Of a stretch of 8,947 bases of DNA, positions 1 through 6,774 are shown one piece after another (position 1 is the first letter of the stretch; the number at the start of each line of letters is the position of its first letter). Both the position numbers and the translations under genes were made by a program. Source of the DNA: Myxococcales bacterium (GTDB lineage: Bacteria; Myxococcota_A; UBA9160; SMWR01); NCBI GenBank assembly GCA_022572485.1, contig JACZVU010000101.1, positions 1 to 8,947 of the forward strand, written 5' to 3'. Under the pieces are notes generated by a model, which saw only the letters and a list, made by a program, of their open reading frames with translations, was not told where the DNA came from and did no database searches.

Positions 1-706
1 GGCAATGGTCGTCCACGTCCGGGATTCCGTCGCTGTCGGCATCGGGCAAGGGCGTCGGGGTCGGCGTAGCCGTGGGTGTCGCGGTCGGCGTAGCCGTGGG
101 CGTCGCAGTCGGCGTCGCCGTGGGTGTTGGCGTCGGCCCCTCGTTCATCAGGAACGCACTGTTGAACGTGGTCGTGGAGGTGATGGGGACGCCGGCGAGG
201 TCCAAGACGTCGTCGCCCGGGCCATTGGCGTCCGACCGGATCTCGAGCGTGCCAGCGAAGAGCTGGCTCTTGTGGAACGTGACCGTCCCGAGCTGGTGGC
301 TCTGGCCTGCCGACAGGCCGGTGCCTATGACGGACGGAATCGCGACGGAGTTGATGCTCTCAATCCGCGTTCCGGTGTTGGTTGGTGACCCGAACGCGAT
401 CGGCAGTGGGCTATCCGCTCCCTCCGATGGCGTGTTCGCGTATCCGAGCACTGCAAGCGTGCCCAGAACTCCGCTGTAGTCGACGCTGACCTCGGCGCCC
501 GATGAGCCGTTGGGGCCTGCGGTCAGGATCACCTGCAGGGTGATGCTATCGCTCACGTTCACGGGGCTAGTGATGCCGCCGATCTCGTTGGTGCCGGTGG
601 CGGCCCAGATCAGGTCGATTGTGGCGCTTGCGTTGGCTGCGCCCGCGAACCCCACGAGAGCCACCACGCTACCCACTGCTGCCGCCGCAAATACAGTCAA
701 TTTCAT
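1..706 (-). CDS. Secreted protein with Thr-Pro linker and TSP3-type calcium-binding repeat (5' part, C-terminus outside window)
   Basis: The minus-strand frame opens at ATG 706-704 and stays open for 235 codons to the left edge, so the C-terminus is missing. It begins MKLTVFAAAAVGSVVALVGF, a clear Sec signal peptide with probable cleavage after AGAANA. Residues about 26-188 are rich in Ser, Thr, Gly and Val with alternating hydrophobics, suggesting a beta-sandwich domain (cohesin-like is possible, not proven). A Thr-Pro/Thr-Ala-rich linker of about 30 residues follows, then DADSDGIPDVDDHC, which matches the Asp-rich thrombospondin type 3 calcium-binding repeat (DxDxDGxxDxxDxC). The product is probably exported, with calcium-stabilised repeats spaced away from the N-terminal domain; its ligand or role cannot be told. 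An AGGGG motif lies 11 bases before the start. Delta-proteobacterial genomes often carry several such genes. Confidence 0.8.
   Translation of the reverse strand, partial: MKLTVFAAAAVGSVVALVGFAGAANASATIDLIWAATGTNEIGGITSPVNVSDSITLQVILTAGPNGSSGAEVSVDYSGVLGTLAVLGYANTPSEGADSPLPIAFGSPTNTGTRIESINSVAIPSVIGTGLSAGQSHQLGTVTFHKSQLFAGTLEIRSDANGPGDDVLDLAGVPITSTTTFNSAFLMNEGPTPTPTATPTATPTATPTATPTATPTPTPLPDADSDGIPDVDDHC
44..136 (-). repeat. In-gene tandem repeat encoding the Thr-Pro/Thr-Ala linker
   Basis: A run of near-identical 12-base units (variants of ggcgtagccgtg on the plus strand) encodes the repeating TPTA linker, ending in PTPTPLP just before the TSP3 motif. Such coding microsatellites can change length by slippage in multiples of the codon, which would alter linker length without breaking the frame. 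Confidence 0.85.
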
Positions 707-735
707 AATTGCTTTAACCCCTACCAAGCGTATTC

Positions 736-765
736 AGTATGCATCCACGCGGAAGTCGGGGTCAA
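736..765 (-). promoter_or_regulatory. Possible sigma-70 promoter for the secreted protein gene
   Basis: On the minus strand TTGACC (765-760; five of six bases of the -35 consensus) and CATACT (741-736; four of six of the -10 consensus) are 18 bases apart. Transcription would start near 729, leaving a short leader of about 23 bases containing the AGGGG ribosome-binding motif. This is a by-eye match only. Confidence 0.3.
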
Positions 766-770
766 TCAAT

Positions 771-852
771 TGCGACTGGCACCGGGATCACTGGGGTGGA
801 TTTTGTGGTAGATCCTGCTCAACCAAGTGCGACCGGGCGCATTTTGCGATAG
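771..852. repeat. Degenerate direct-repeat module, possible mobile-element end relic
   Basis: Two blocks share the same order of motifs. TGCGACTGG at 771-779 followed by ATTTTGTGGTAG at 800-811 is echoed by TGCGACCGG at 828-836 followed by ATTTTGCGATAG at 841-852. The second pair of 12-mers agrees at 10 positions. Short repeated motifs of this kind near an edge are typical of the multiple terminal repeats of some insertion sequences (IS21 family, for example). No transposase is present, so this would be a remnant. It abuts the tRNA remnant at 861-929. Confidence 0.35.
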
Positions 853-857
853 CGTAA

Positions 858-1592
858 GTGCTGGAAATCCTTCTATCTCGGGCCTTTGCGTTTTCGGGTG
901 AGCGGGTTCGATTCCCGTTGGGAGCGCCACCCATTTCCCACTCCAAGCCAACCTCGACAAAGCGAAAACAGCGCGCTTCGAACCTCGTTCTCGCGTTCAT
1001 GGACTGCGAGTTTGGGGGGCTGGACCCGGAGCTGCACGACATCACCGAAATCGCCGTGATCGTCACCGACTACCGGTTGGCGGAGTTGGCGCGCGGGGAG
1101 TGGAAAGTTTTCGCCCGCGCGGAACGCATCAGTGAAGAGGGGGCTGCGATCGGCGGCTACAGCGAGGAGGCCTGGCGGGGAGCGCCCCCGTTGCGGCAGG
1201 TGCTCCAGGAGTTGAGCGACTTGATGCCCGCGAACGCGCTGGTCGTTCCCGCGGGCCAGAACGTCCGCATGGACGTGGCCTTCCTGGAGCGTGGCTATCG
1301 GCGCTGCCAGATTCCGTTTCCCTTCGACTACCACGTGATCGATCTCGCAACGCTCTTCTACACTTGGTCGCTGGTCTCGGGCGAGTGGGTCTCGGCGCTT
1401 TCGCTGCGACAGGCTGCACTCACCGCGGGGCTGATCGAAAATGCCATTCCCCACCGGGCGATGGCCGACACGACTCTCACACTCGAGACATTCCGCCACT
1501 TCATAGGACGCCTCGCACTGCGCGATCCCGCCGATTGGTTACCCGAAGCAACCGATTGCGCGCCCGAAAGCACCGAAGCATCCGAGCGTTGA
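858..1592 (+). CDS. DEDDh-family 3'-5' exonuclease (DnaQ/oligoribonuclease-like)
   Basis: The protein belongs to the DnaQ-like RNase T fold with two-metal hydrolysis from 3' ends. ExoI is MDCEFGGLDP with the Asp and Glu ligands (Asp at about 1002), followed by a TEIAVIVTD strand. ExoII is AGQNVRMDVAFLERGY (near 1253-1300) with the conserved Asp. ExoIII is HRAMADTTLT (near 1456) with the His and the last Asp, making it DEDDh. DNA versus RNA substrate cannot be decided; the ExoI spacing resembles Orn and RNase T more than a polymerase subunit. The start is uncertain. I give the longest open frame (GTG 858, directly after an in-frame TAA), but its first part is read through the tRNA remnant. TTG 918 is an alternative. 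ATG 999 would cut off the hydrophobic strand LVLAF that forms beta-1 in this fold, and none of these starts has a good ribosome-binding site. The gene converges on the sigma factor gene. Confidence 0.8.
   Translation: MLEILLSRAFAFSGERVRFPLGAPPISHSKPTSTKRKQRASNLVLAFMDCEFGGLDPELHDITEIAVIVTDYRLAELARGEWKVFARAERISEEGAAIGGYSEEAWRGAPPLRQVLQELSDLMPANALVVPAGQNVRMDVAFLERGYRRCQIPFPFDYHVIDLATLFYTWSLVSGEWVSALSLRQAALTAGLIENAIPHRAMADTTLTLETFRHFIGRLALRDPADWLPEATDCAPESTEASER
861..929 (+). pseudogene. 3' half of a tRNA gene (class II-like, possibly Ser-GGA) with encoded CCA
   Basis: The T arm is clear: stem GCGGG (902-906), loop TTCGATT (907-913) and stem CCCGT (914-918). It is followed by a 7-base acceptor strand TGGGAGC (919-925), discriminator G926 and CCA 927-929. 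The matching 5' acceptor strand GCTCCCA and a D arm are absent upstream, so this is a fragment, not a working gene. CTGGAAA at 861-867 would fit an anticodon loop with GGA (serine), and the roughly 29 bases between it and the T arm would suit a long variable arm, but the anticodon stem pairs poorly. The tRNA identity is therefore weak; the T arm to CCA part is solid. The 3' end of a tRNA gene left alone is what an integrase attachment site looks like. Confidence 0.55.
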
Positions 1593-1603
1593 TTCGCACC
1601 CTG

Positions 1604-1740
1604 CGATCAGAAACCCCGCCCTATCACAATCGGAAGCTCCGCCCCATCACGATCGGAAGCCCCGCCTCATCACGATCGGAAGCTCCGCCCTGTCACAGTC
1701 GGAAGTCCAGCTCACCACGATCAGAAGCTCCGCCCTGTCT
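1604..1740. repeat. Six-unit degenerate 23-bp tandem repeat
   Basis: Six adjoining units start at 1604, 1627, 1650, 1673, 1696 (22 bases) and 1718. Each is close to cgatcggaagctccgccc plus a short variable tail ending in tca. Within most units CGGA-AGC-TCCG can form a 4-bp hairpin. The array lies between the stop of the exonuclease gene (1592) and the stop of the convergent sigma gene (1791) and has no convincing coding frame. It could be a minisatellite, a set of protein-binding sites, or part of a two-way termination zone; no run of T that would mark an intrinsic terminator is seen. Confidence 0.85.
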
Positions 1741-1790
1741 ATCACGGATGGCAAAGCGAAACGGATCGGCGTCGGATAGAGGGTGCTCCG

Positions 1791-2372
1791 TCAGATCCTG
1801 AGGATTGCCTCCAAGCCCGGTGTGCTCTCGGAAATCGAGATGCGCATCCGGTAGAGGTTGGCCTTGATGGCATCTTCCGATTTGCCGAGTGCCCCCGCGA
1901 TCGAGCGAATCGATTGCCGCCGGAGGTGCTTGAGGTGAAAGATGCGGCGCTGGAGTGGCGTCAAGTCTTCCTCGATGACGGTCACACAGCGCTCGAGCGC
2001 GCGGCGCGCGTCGACCGACCGATCGACGGGGGCGGATTCCACGGCTATGCGGCTCGCGGGCGCAGCATCGATGGACTCGAGATGGGGGCGCGCTTTGCGA
2101 AAGCGGCGATTGACGGTATTTCGCGTGATCCCGAAGATCCAGACGAGCAACTTCGAGTCGCCGCGGTAGCTCGAAAGAGACCTAAAAACGGTCAGGAACA
2201 CCTCTTGTGTGACGTCTTCGGCCTCACCGGGGTCTCGGAGGCGCTTCAGCGCAAAATAGTAGATGCGCGAAAAGCAGGTCTCGTAGAGAAGATTGAAGTG
2301 GTCCATGCTACCCGCGAGGATCTCCTCCACGAGATCGGTATCGCTCTCCCACGCTTGCTGGCAATCGGCCAC
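1791..2372 (-). CDS. ECF-type (group IV) RNA polymerase sigma factor
   Basis: A 193-residue sigma-70 family protein of the usual ECF length. Region 2 is at about residues 12-92 (FNLLYETCFSRIYYFALKRL, then AEDVTQEVFLTVFRSLSSYRG and WIFGITRNTVNRRFRK), which binds core polymerase and the -10 element. Region 4 is at about 130-181 (LTPLQRRIFHLKHL, then SIRSIAGALGKSEDAIKANLYRMR), the HTH that reads the -35 element. Regions 1.1 and 3 are absent, as expected. The frame is open back to TTG 2471, but GTG 2372 is chosen because GGAGG stands exactly 5 bases before it and a sigma-54 promoter lies just upstream. No anti-sigma gene is adjacent: downstream is a repeat array and a convergent exonuclease, upstream a separate operon. 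Control is therefore likely to be at transcription. ECF subgroup and target genes cannot be read from the window. Confidence 0.9.
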   Translation of the reverse strand: MADCQQAWESDTDLVEEILAGSMDHFNLLYETCFSRIYYFALKRLRDPGEAEDVTQEVFLTVFRSLSSYRGDSKLLVWIFGITRNTVNRRFRKARPHLESIDAAPASRIAVESAPVDRSVDARRALERCVTVIEEDLTPLQRRIFHLKHLRRQSIRSIAGALGKSEDAIKANLYRMRISISESTPGLEAILRI

Positions 2373-2377
2373 AGATT

Positions 2378-2382
2378 CCTCC
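2378..2382 (-). promoter_or_regulatory. Ribosome-binding site that sets the sigma factor start
   Basis: GGAGG on the minus strand with a 5-base spacer (AATCT) to GTG 2372. This is the only good Shine-Dalgarno match before any candidate start of this frame (TTG 2471, GTG 2399, GTG 2372). Confidence 0.8.
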
Positions 2383-2396
2383 AGACGCTTAATACC

Positions 2397-2408
2397 CACC
2401 CCGGGGTG
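2397..2408. promoter_or_regulatory. Perfect 12-bp palindrome at the predicted transcription start
   Basis: CACCCCGGGGTG is a perfect inverted repeat. It lies just downstream of the -12 element (2412) and covers the expected +1 near 2400. The position suits a repressor operator blocking open-complex formation, but a chance GC-rich palindrome cannot be excluded. Confidence 0.4.
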
Positions 2409-2410
2409 AG

Positions 2411-2426
2411 AGCAAACGCTGTGCCA
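2411..2426 (-). promoter_or_regulatory. Sigma-54 (-24/-12) promoter of the ECF sigma gene
   Basis: The minus strand reads TGGCACAGCGTTTGCT, fitting the sigma-54 consensus TGGCACR-N4-TTGCW at every defined position, with 10 bases between the GG and GC doublets. Transcription would start about 12 bases further on, near 2400. That gives a leader of about 28 bases carrying the GGAGG site before GTG 2372. Sigma-54 promoters need an AAA+ activator bound upstream; candidate sites are at 2526-2545 and 2566-2583. Confidence 0.75.
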
Positions 2427-2525
2427 GGGTGCAGCCAACCCGCAATTCGGGTCCACAACCGATCCAGTCAACTCGCAATAATGCGTTGGCGCAGACGTGC
2501 GTGGGCGCGCCTGCAGAGCAAAGCG

Positions 2526-2545
2526 TGGAGAAGCGCTTTTCCACT
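2526..2545. promoter_or_regulatory. 20-bp near-perfect palindrome, candidate activator (enhancer-binding protein) site
   Basis: GTGGAGAAGCGCTTTTCCAC pairs with itself at 9 of 10 positions. Its centre is about 135 bases upstream of the predicted sigma-54 start, inside the usual range for activator sites of this class. An overlapping smaller repeat, CCAC-TTCT-GTGG, spans 2542-2553. There is no T run, so a terminator is unlikely. Confidence 0.45.
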
Positions 2546-2565
2546 TCTGTGGCCGCCCATTCTCT

Positions 2566-2583
2566 ACCGCGTCCCAGCGGTAC
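2566..2583. promoter_or_regulatory. Inverted repeat TACCGC-N6-GCGGTA, possible second regulator site
   Basis: Perfect 6-bp arms separated by 6 bases, centred about 175 bases upstream of the predicted sigma-54 transcription start and about 40 bases from the palindrome at 2526-2545. It differs in sequence from that palindrome, so it would bind a different protein, or serve as a hairpin downstream of the operon ending at 2744. No T run follows on the minus strand. Confidence 0.3.
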
Positions 2584-2743
2584 CTTTATTCACATTGCCT
2601 GCGGTCGTTTGGTTCACAGGCCTTCTCACGCGCCTACGGGCCCAAGCACTCCGACCTGCTCGAAAGCATCTTCAACACAGCGCCGGAAACACCCCTTCCT
2701 GCCTCCGCTGATCCCAAAATCAACACATTCTTCGGGGCATCCT

Positions 2744-3222
2744 TCAAAGCTTGCCGGGCCTGATCCACCAGCGTCCGTCCACGCGCTCCCAGCGATCGAT
2801 CCGAATCAGCACTGCCTTTCCCGGATTGAGGGGCCGGTTGTCCTCTCCGAGGAATCGCACCTGCACCTGTGCGGTGAAGCGGTTCTCGAACAGAAGTTCC
2901 TCGATCTCCACAGCGTTGGGTCGGCTTCGCTCGAAGCGAGCCTCGAGGAGGGCCTGCGTGAGGTCCGCGTAATAGTCGAAAAACGCGTCGGGAGTCTGGA
3001 AGTGATCCCGAAGGACGCGATCGTTGAAGGTCTCGAGTGTGTTGAAGCGACGCCGAACCAGTGTCTTGTAGAACGTCTCGGTGCGCCGGAGGAAGTCAAT
3101 CGCGTACCCACCAGCTACGCCCACGCTACCGGAGGGCGGCTTCGGAATATGCCCCGAAGACGACGAGCAGGCCGAGCAGAAGAGCACCCCCAGAAGCGCG
3201 GCACAAAAGAGTCCCAATCCGT

Positions 3223-3235
<13 letters not shown>
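2744..3235 (-). CDS. Small lipoprotein of unknown function following glyS
   Basis: 163 residues. GTG 3235 lies inside the 3' end of glyS, overlapping it by 13 bases with a GGGAG motif 8 bases ahead, so translational coupling is likely. The N-terminus VRGLNGLGLFCAALLGVLFC and then SAC has a charged start, a hydrophobic core and a near-lipobox (C23 probably the lipidated residue; C20 at position -3 is unusual), followed by a Ser-rich tether. The mature part (about 45-163) has a helical start (FYKTLVRRRFNTLETFNDRVL) and ends in strands with DRWERVDGRWWIRPGKL. That Trp-rich ending is reminiscent of small NTF2/SnoaL-like alpha+beta domains; this is a resemblance, not an assignment. It is the last gene of the operon. 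Confidence 0.75.
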
Positions 3236-4560
<1,325 letters not shown>

Positions 4561-4565
4561 GAAAG

Positions 4566-4570
4566 CTCCC
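4566..4570 (-). promoter_or_regulatory. Ribosome-binding site that sets the glyS start
   Basis: GGGAG on the minus strand with a 5-base spacer to ATG 4560. The upstream in-frame TTG 4572 would place this motif inside the coding region, so ATG 4560 is preferred. Confidence 0.7.
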
Positions 4571-4612
4571 AAGCCCGAGTCGGCAGCCAGTAAGAAGGGG
4601 CCAGTATATCGG

Positions 4613-5392
4613 TTATCCGGGCGCCGGGGATCGCAGAACGCGATCCAGATAGGACCCGCTTCGCAGCTCGACGCCCAGGTGAAAACGCCGAAATCGACTC
4701 AGCAGTTGACAGGCCTCCGCGAGCAGCGGCTCCTTCATCGCGAGCCGATCGAGCCGACCGAGATCGAGGCGCAACCCCTGCTCGAGGGCGCGGAGAGTCC
4801 CGAGTTGAACGCGCGGAATTCCGTCGAGTTGCGCACAGCACCGATCACAGACCACGCCGCCATCTGGCACGTGAAAACCGACCGGGCTGCGATTCAGCGG
4901 AGTCAAACCACAGCGCACACAACGCGAGAACTCCGGGCGCAAGCCCAGAGCATCGAGAGCGCGGAGCTCGAGCAGTGTGCGCAACCGCAGATCCGGAGCG
5001 CATTCGGACACCACCCTCAGAGCCCCGAGTGCAAAAGAAAACAACCTCTGCATGTCGGCGCGGACTCCACGCTCGGGAGCCAGTCGATCGAAGAGTTCGA
5101 GCAGATAACAACCCAGCGCAAAGCGCGCGGTCTCGCTTCTCATCGCGATGAAGGGATCGATCAGACTCGCCTGGTCCAGACGCGCGAGCGAAGTCGGCCG
5201 CCGGAGGTCCACCTGAATCTTCACGTGGCTGAACAGATCCAACGTCCCCGAGAAGCGGCGCACGCTCCGACGGGCTCCTTTGGCAATCACGGAAAGTCGC
5301 CCGATCTCGGGCACCAAGAGATGCAAGATCCGATCGGACTCACCGAAATCGACAGAGCGAAGGATCAGCGCTTCAGTACGGATGCTGGTCAT
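4613..5392 (-). CDS. recO: DNA repair protein RecO
   Basis: RecO, the mediator of the RecF pathway, binds single-stranded DNA and helps RecR load RecA on SSB-coated gaps. At 259 residues it has typical length. The N-terminal OB fold (about 1-80) shows the family opening MTSIRTEALILRSVDFGESD, then RILHLLVPEIGRLSVIAKGA. A helical domain follows (SETARFALGCYLLELFDRLAPE, about 86-107). The zinc-binding pairs are C158/C161 and C182/C185 (RCVRCG and VCDRCC), present in many but not all RecO proteins. ATG 5392 lies within the 3' end of the RodZ-like gene (20-base overlap), which suggests coupled translation. Confidence 0.94.
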   Translation of the reverse strand: MTSIRTEALILRSVDFGESDRILHLLVPEIGRLSVIAKGARRSVRRFSGTLDLFSHVKIQVDLRRPTSLARLDQASLIDPFIAMRSETARFALGCYLLELFDRLAPERGVRADMQRLFSFALGALRVVSECAPDLRLRTLLELRALDALGLRPEFSRCVRCGLTPLNRSPVGFHVPDGGVVCDRCCAQLDGIPRVQLGTLRALEQGLRLDLGRLDRLAMKEPLLAEACQLLSRFRRFHLGVELRSGSYLDRVLRSPAPG

Positions 5393-5969
5393 CCGGAGAT
5401 CCTACCGGCTCCAAGCCGTCCACGGCGCCCTGCGGAGCACCCGAAGACCGAGCCTGCTCATCGGCCAGGGCACGCACGGCATCGCGGCGATAGACGATCT
5501 TCAGCGTGTCGTCGCTCGCCGGGGCGGACGGAGCACGAGAAGCCCATCCCCAGATCGCCAGGCCGAGCCCAACCGTCGCCACCAGCAACCCGGAAATGGC
5601 GAGTAGCCGGCGATCGAGCCGGAGGGGCGGAGCTTTGGCCAGCTCCGCCGAATCGGCCGGCTCGCTGAGCATCCGCATGACCGCTTCTTCGGGATCCAAC
5701 CCCAACGCCACCGCAATCGCGCGCACAAACCCCCGCACGAAGCCGTCCGGGTTCCCGTCGAACGCGCCGGCCTCCATGCGTTCGATAGAGCGCTGCGGGA
5801 TTTTGGTGAGGTCGGCGAGCTCGCCTGCGGAGATTCCGCGCAGGCGACGTTCGCGGGCGAGGTAGGCGCCGATCGAGAACTCGCGGTCCCGCGCTTCGCC
5901 CTCGGGCAGCGGGCCTCCTCCACCGGTCAGCGGAGGCGTTTCAGATGCTCCTCGGATTTCACGCCCCAT
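5373..5969 (-). CDS. RodZ-like protein: HTH_25 domain plus one membrane segment
   Basis: 198 residues. An XRE-type helix-turn-helix of the HTH_25 kind occupies about 31-100: IGAYLARERRLRGISAGELA, TKIPQRSIERMEAG, then GFVRGFVRAIAVALGLDPEE, matching the RodZ signature in which this domain binds MreB rather than DNA. A single transmembrane helix is at about 121-143 (RLLAISGLLVATVGLGLAIW). The C-terminal tail is only about 55 residues, so the periplasmic beta domain (DUF4115) of full RodZ is missing. Role in cell shape or the elongasome is inferred. ATG 5969 overlaps the TPR gene by 43 bases; no better in-frame start is seen. The pairing of a PilF-like TPR gene with a RodZ-like gene is also known in gamma-proteobacteria, which supports the assignment. 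Confidence 0.8.
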   Translation of the reverse strand: MGREIRGASETPPLTGGGGPLPEGEARDREFSIGAYLARERRLRGISAGELADLTKIPQRSIERMEAGAFDGNPDGFVRGFVRAIAVALGLDPEEAVMRMLSEPADSAELAKAPPLRLDRRLLAISGLLVATVGLGLAIWGWASRAPSAPASDDTLKIVYRRDAVRALADEQARSSGAPQGAVDGLEPVGSPDDQHPY

Positions 5970-6721
5970 GGACCACCCGGAGTCTGGACGACAGCCGCCC
6001 GGAGATGACCAATCGCCTTTTTGCGCTTACCCAGCGCGATGTAGATCTCGCCAATGCGGTAGTTGGCCTGGGCTTGAACTTCGAGACCAGGCTCCCGCTC
6101 CAGAACCTGCTGAAAAAACATCAACGCCTCAAACCGCTGACCTTCCTCCATCTCGAGGATGCCGAGGTAAAGAAGCGTCGGCCAGTAGCCGTGGCGGTAT
6201 TCGAGCCCGAGTTCGAGTGTGCGGCGGGCCTCCTCGACCTGGCCGAGCCGGTACTCGGCGAGGCCCTTGTTCGCAAGAGCCCGCCAGGGACCGGGAAAGG
6301 TGGCGTCGTCCGCAAGCATCGAGGCGTGGATATGCGATTCCTCGTATCGATCGAGTTGGCCGTACAGTGCGGAGAGATTGAGGCGCGCCTCGTGGAATGT
6401 CGGATCGATCTTCAGTGCCCGAAGGTAGTGCCGTTCGGCCTCTACTGCTTTGCCCCGCATCCAATAGGTGTCGGCCAGCGCGTGATGGATTCGATGGTTT
6501 TTGGGGTCGAGGTCCTCGGCGAACAGGAGTTCGCGAAGACCGAGCGCGACGCGGTCGTTGAGGATGTAGTCGAGCCCGAGATTGAAGTGTGAATTGGCTC
6601 GCCGGAGACGCAGCTCCTTCTCAGCCCTGCGCGTCGAATTCGCGCAGCCAACCCCGAGGAGCAGGACAAAAACGCAGAGCCAGACGATCGGCACCGCGCC
6701 CGACGGAGATTGCTTCGACAC
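5927..6721 (-). CDS. TPR-repeat lipoprotein, PilF/PilW-like
   Basis: 264 residues starting at GTG 6721, preferred over TTG 6739 because a purine-rich GGGAGGGGGGG stretch ends 5 bases before it. The signal peptide VPIVWLCVFVLLLGVGC ends in a probable lipidation Cys at 26 (Gly at -3 is a loose lipobox). At least five tetratricopeptide repeats follow: about 43-76 (NSHFNLGLDYILNDRVALGL), 77-110 (HHALADTYWMRGKAVEAERH), 111-143, 147-180 (NKGLAEYRLGQVEEARRTLE), 181-213, and 217-250 (ANYRIGEIYIALGKRKKAIG). This architecture matches the type IV pilus pilotin PilF/PilW, which helps the secretin assemble in the outer membrane, but TPR lipoproteins are varied and no pilus gene is in view. A general envelope scaffold is equally possible. 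Confidence 0.8.
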   Translation of the reverse strand: MSKQSPSGAVPIVWLCVFVLLLGVGCANSTRRAEKELRLRRANSHFNLGLDYILNDRVALGLRELLFAEDLDPKNHRIHHALADTYWMRGKAVEAERHYLRALKIDPTFHEARLNLSALYGQLDRYEESHIHASMLADDATFPGPWRALANKGLAEYRLGQVEEARRTLELGLEYRHGYWPTLLYLGILEMEEGQRFEALMFFQQVLEREPGLEVQAQANYRIGEIYIALGKRKKAIGHLRAAVVQTPGGPWGVKSEEHLKRLR

Positions 6722-6726
6722 AGAGA

Positions 6727-6737
6727 CCCCCCCTCCC
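6727..6737 (-). promoter_or_regulatory. Ribosome-binding site that sets the TPR lipoprotein start
   Basis: GGGAGGGGGGG on the minus strand, 5 bases (TCTCT) before GTG 6721. It would fall inside the coding region if TTG 6739 were used. Confidence 0.65.
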
Positions 6738-6774
6738 AAAGACGACGACTTCAGCGATCACCCTGACGGGCGGC

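Larger units (their letters stand above)
2383..2743. other. Non-coding interval between the operon end and the ECF sigma gene
   Basis: About 360 bases without a convincing gene. The half nearer the sigma gene holds the sigma-54 promoter and palindromes described separately. From about 2584 to 2743 I see no promoter, terminator or RNA structure that I can support. Plus-strand open frames crossing this area run into the 3' end of the lipoprotein gene on the other strand and have no recognisable domain. Confidence 0.6.

Noticed and set aside
766..1066. Minus-strand open frames whose products contain GNRTRSPE or TGIEPAHP
   Set aside because: These peptides are the familiar antisense readings of tRNA 3' ends; here they arise from the tRNA remnant at 902-929 and the exonuclease gene on the other strand.
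1604..1740. CRISPR array
   Set aside because: The 23-bp units follow each other directly with no unique spacers, and no cas gene is present.
2526..2545. Intrinsic terminator
   Set aside because: The palindrome has no loop and no following T run on either strand.
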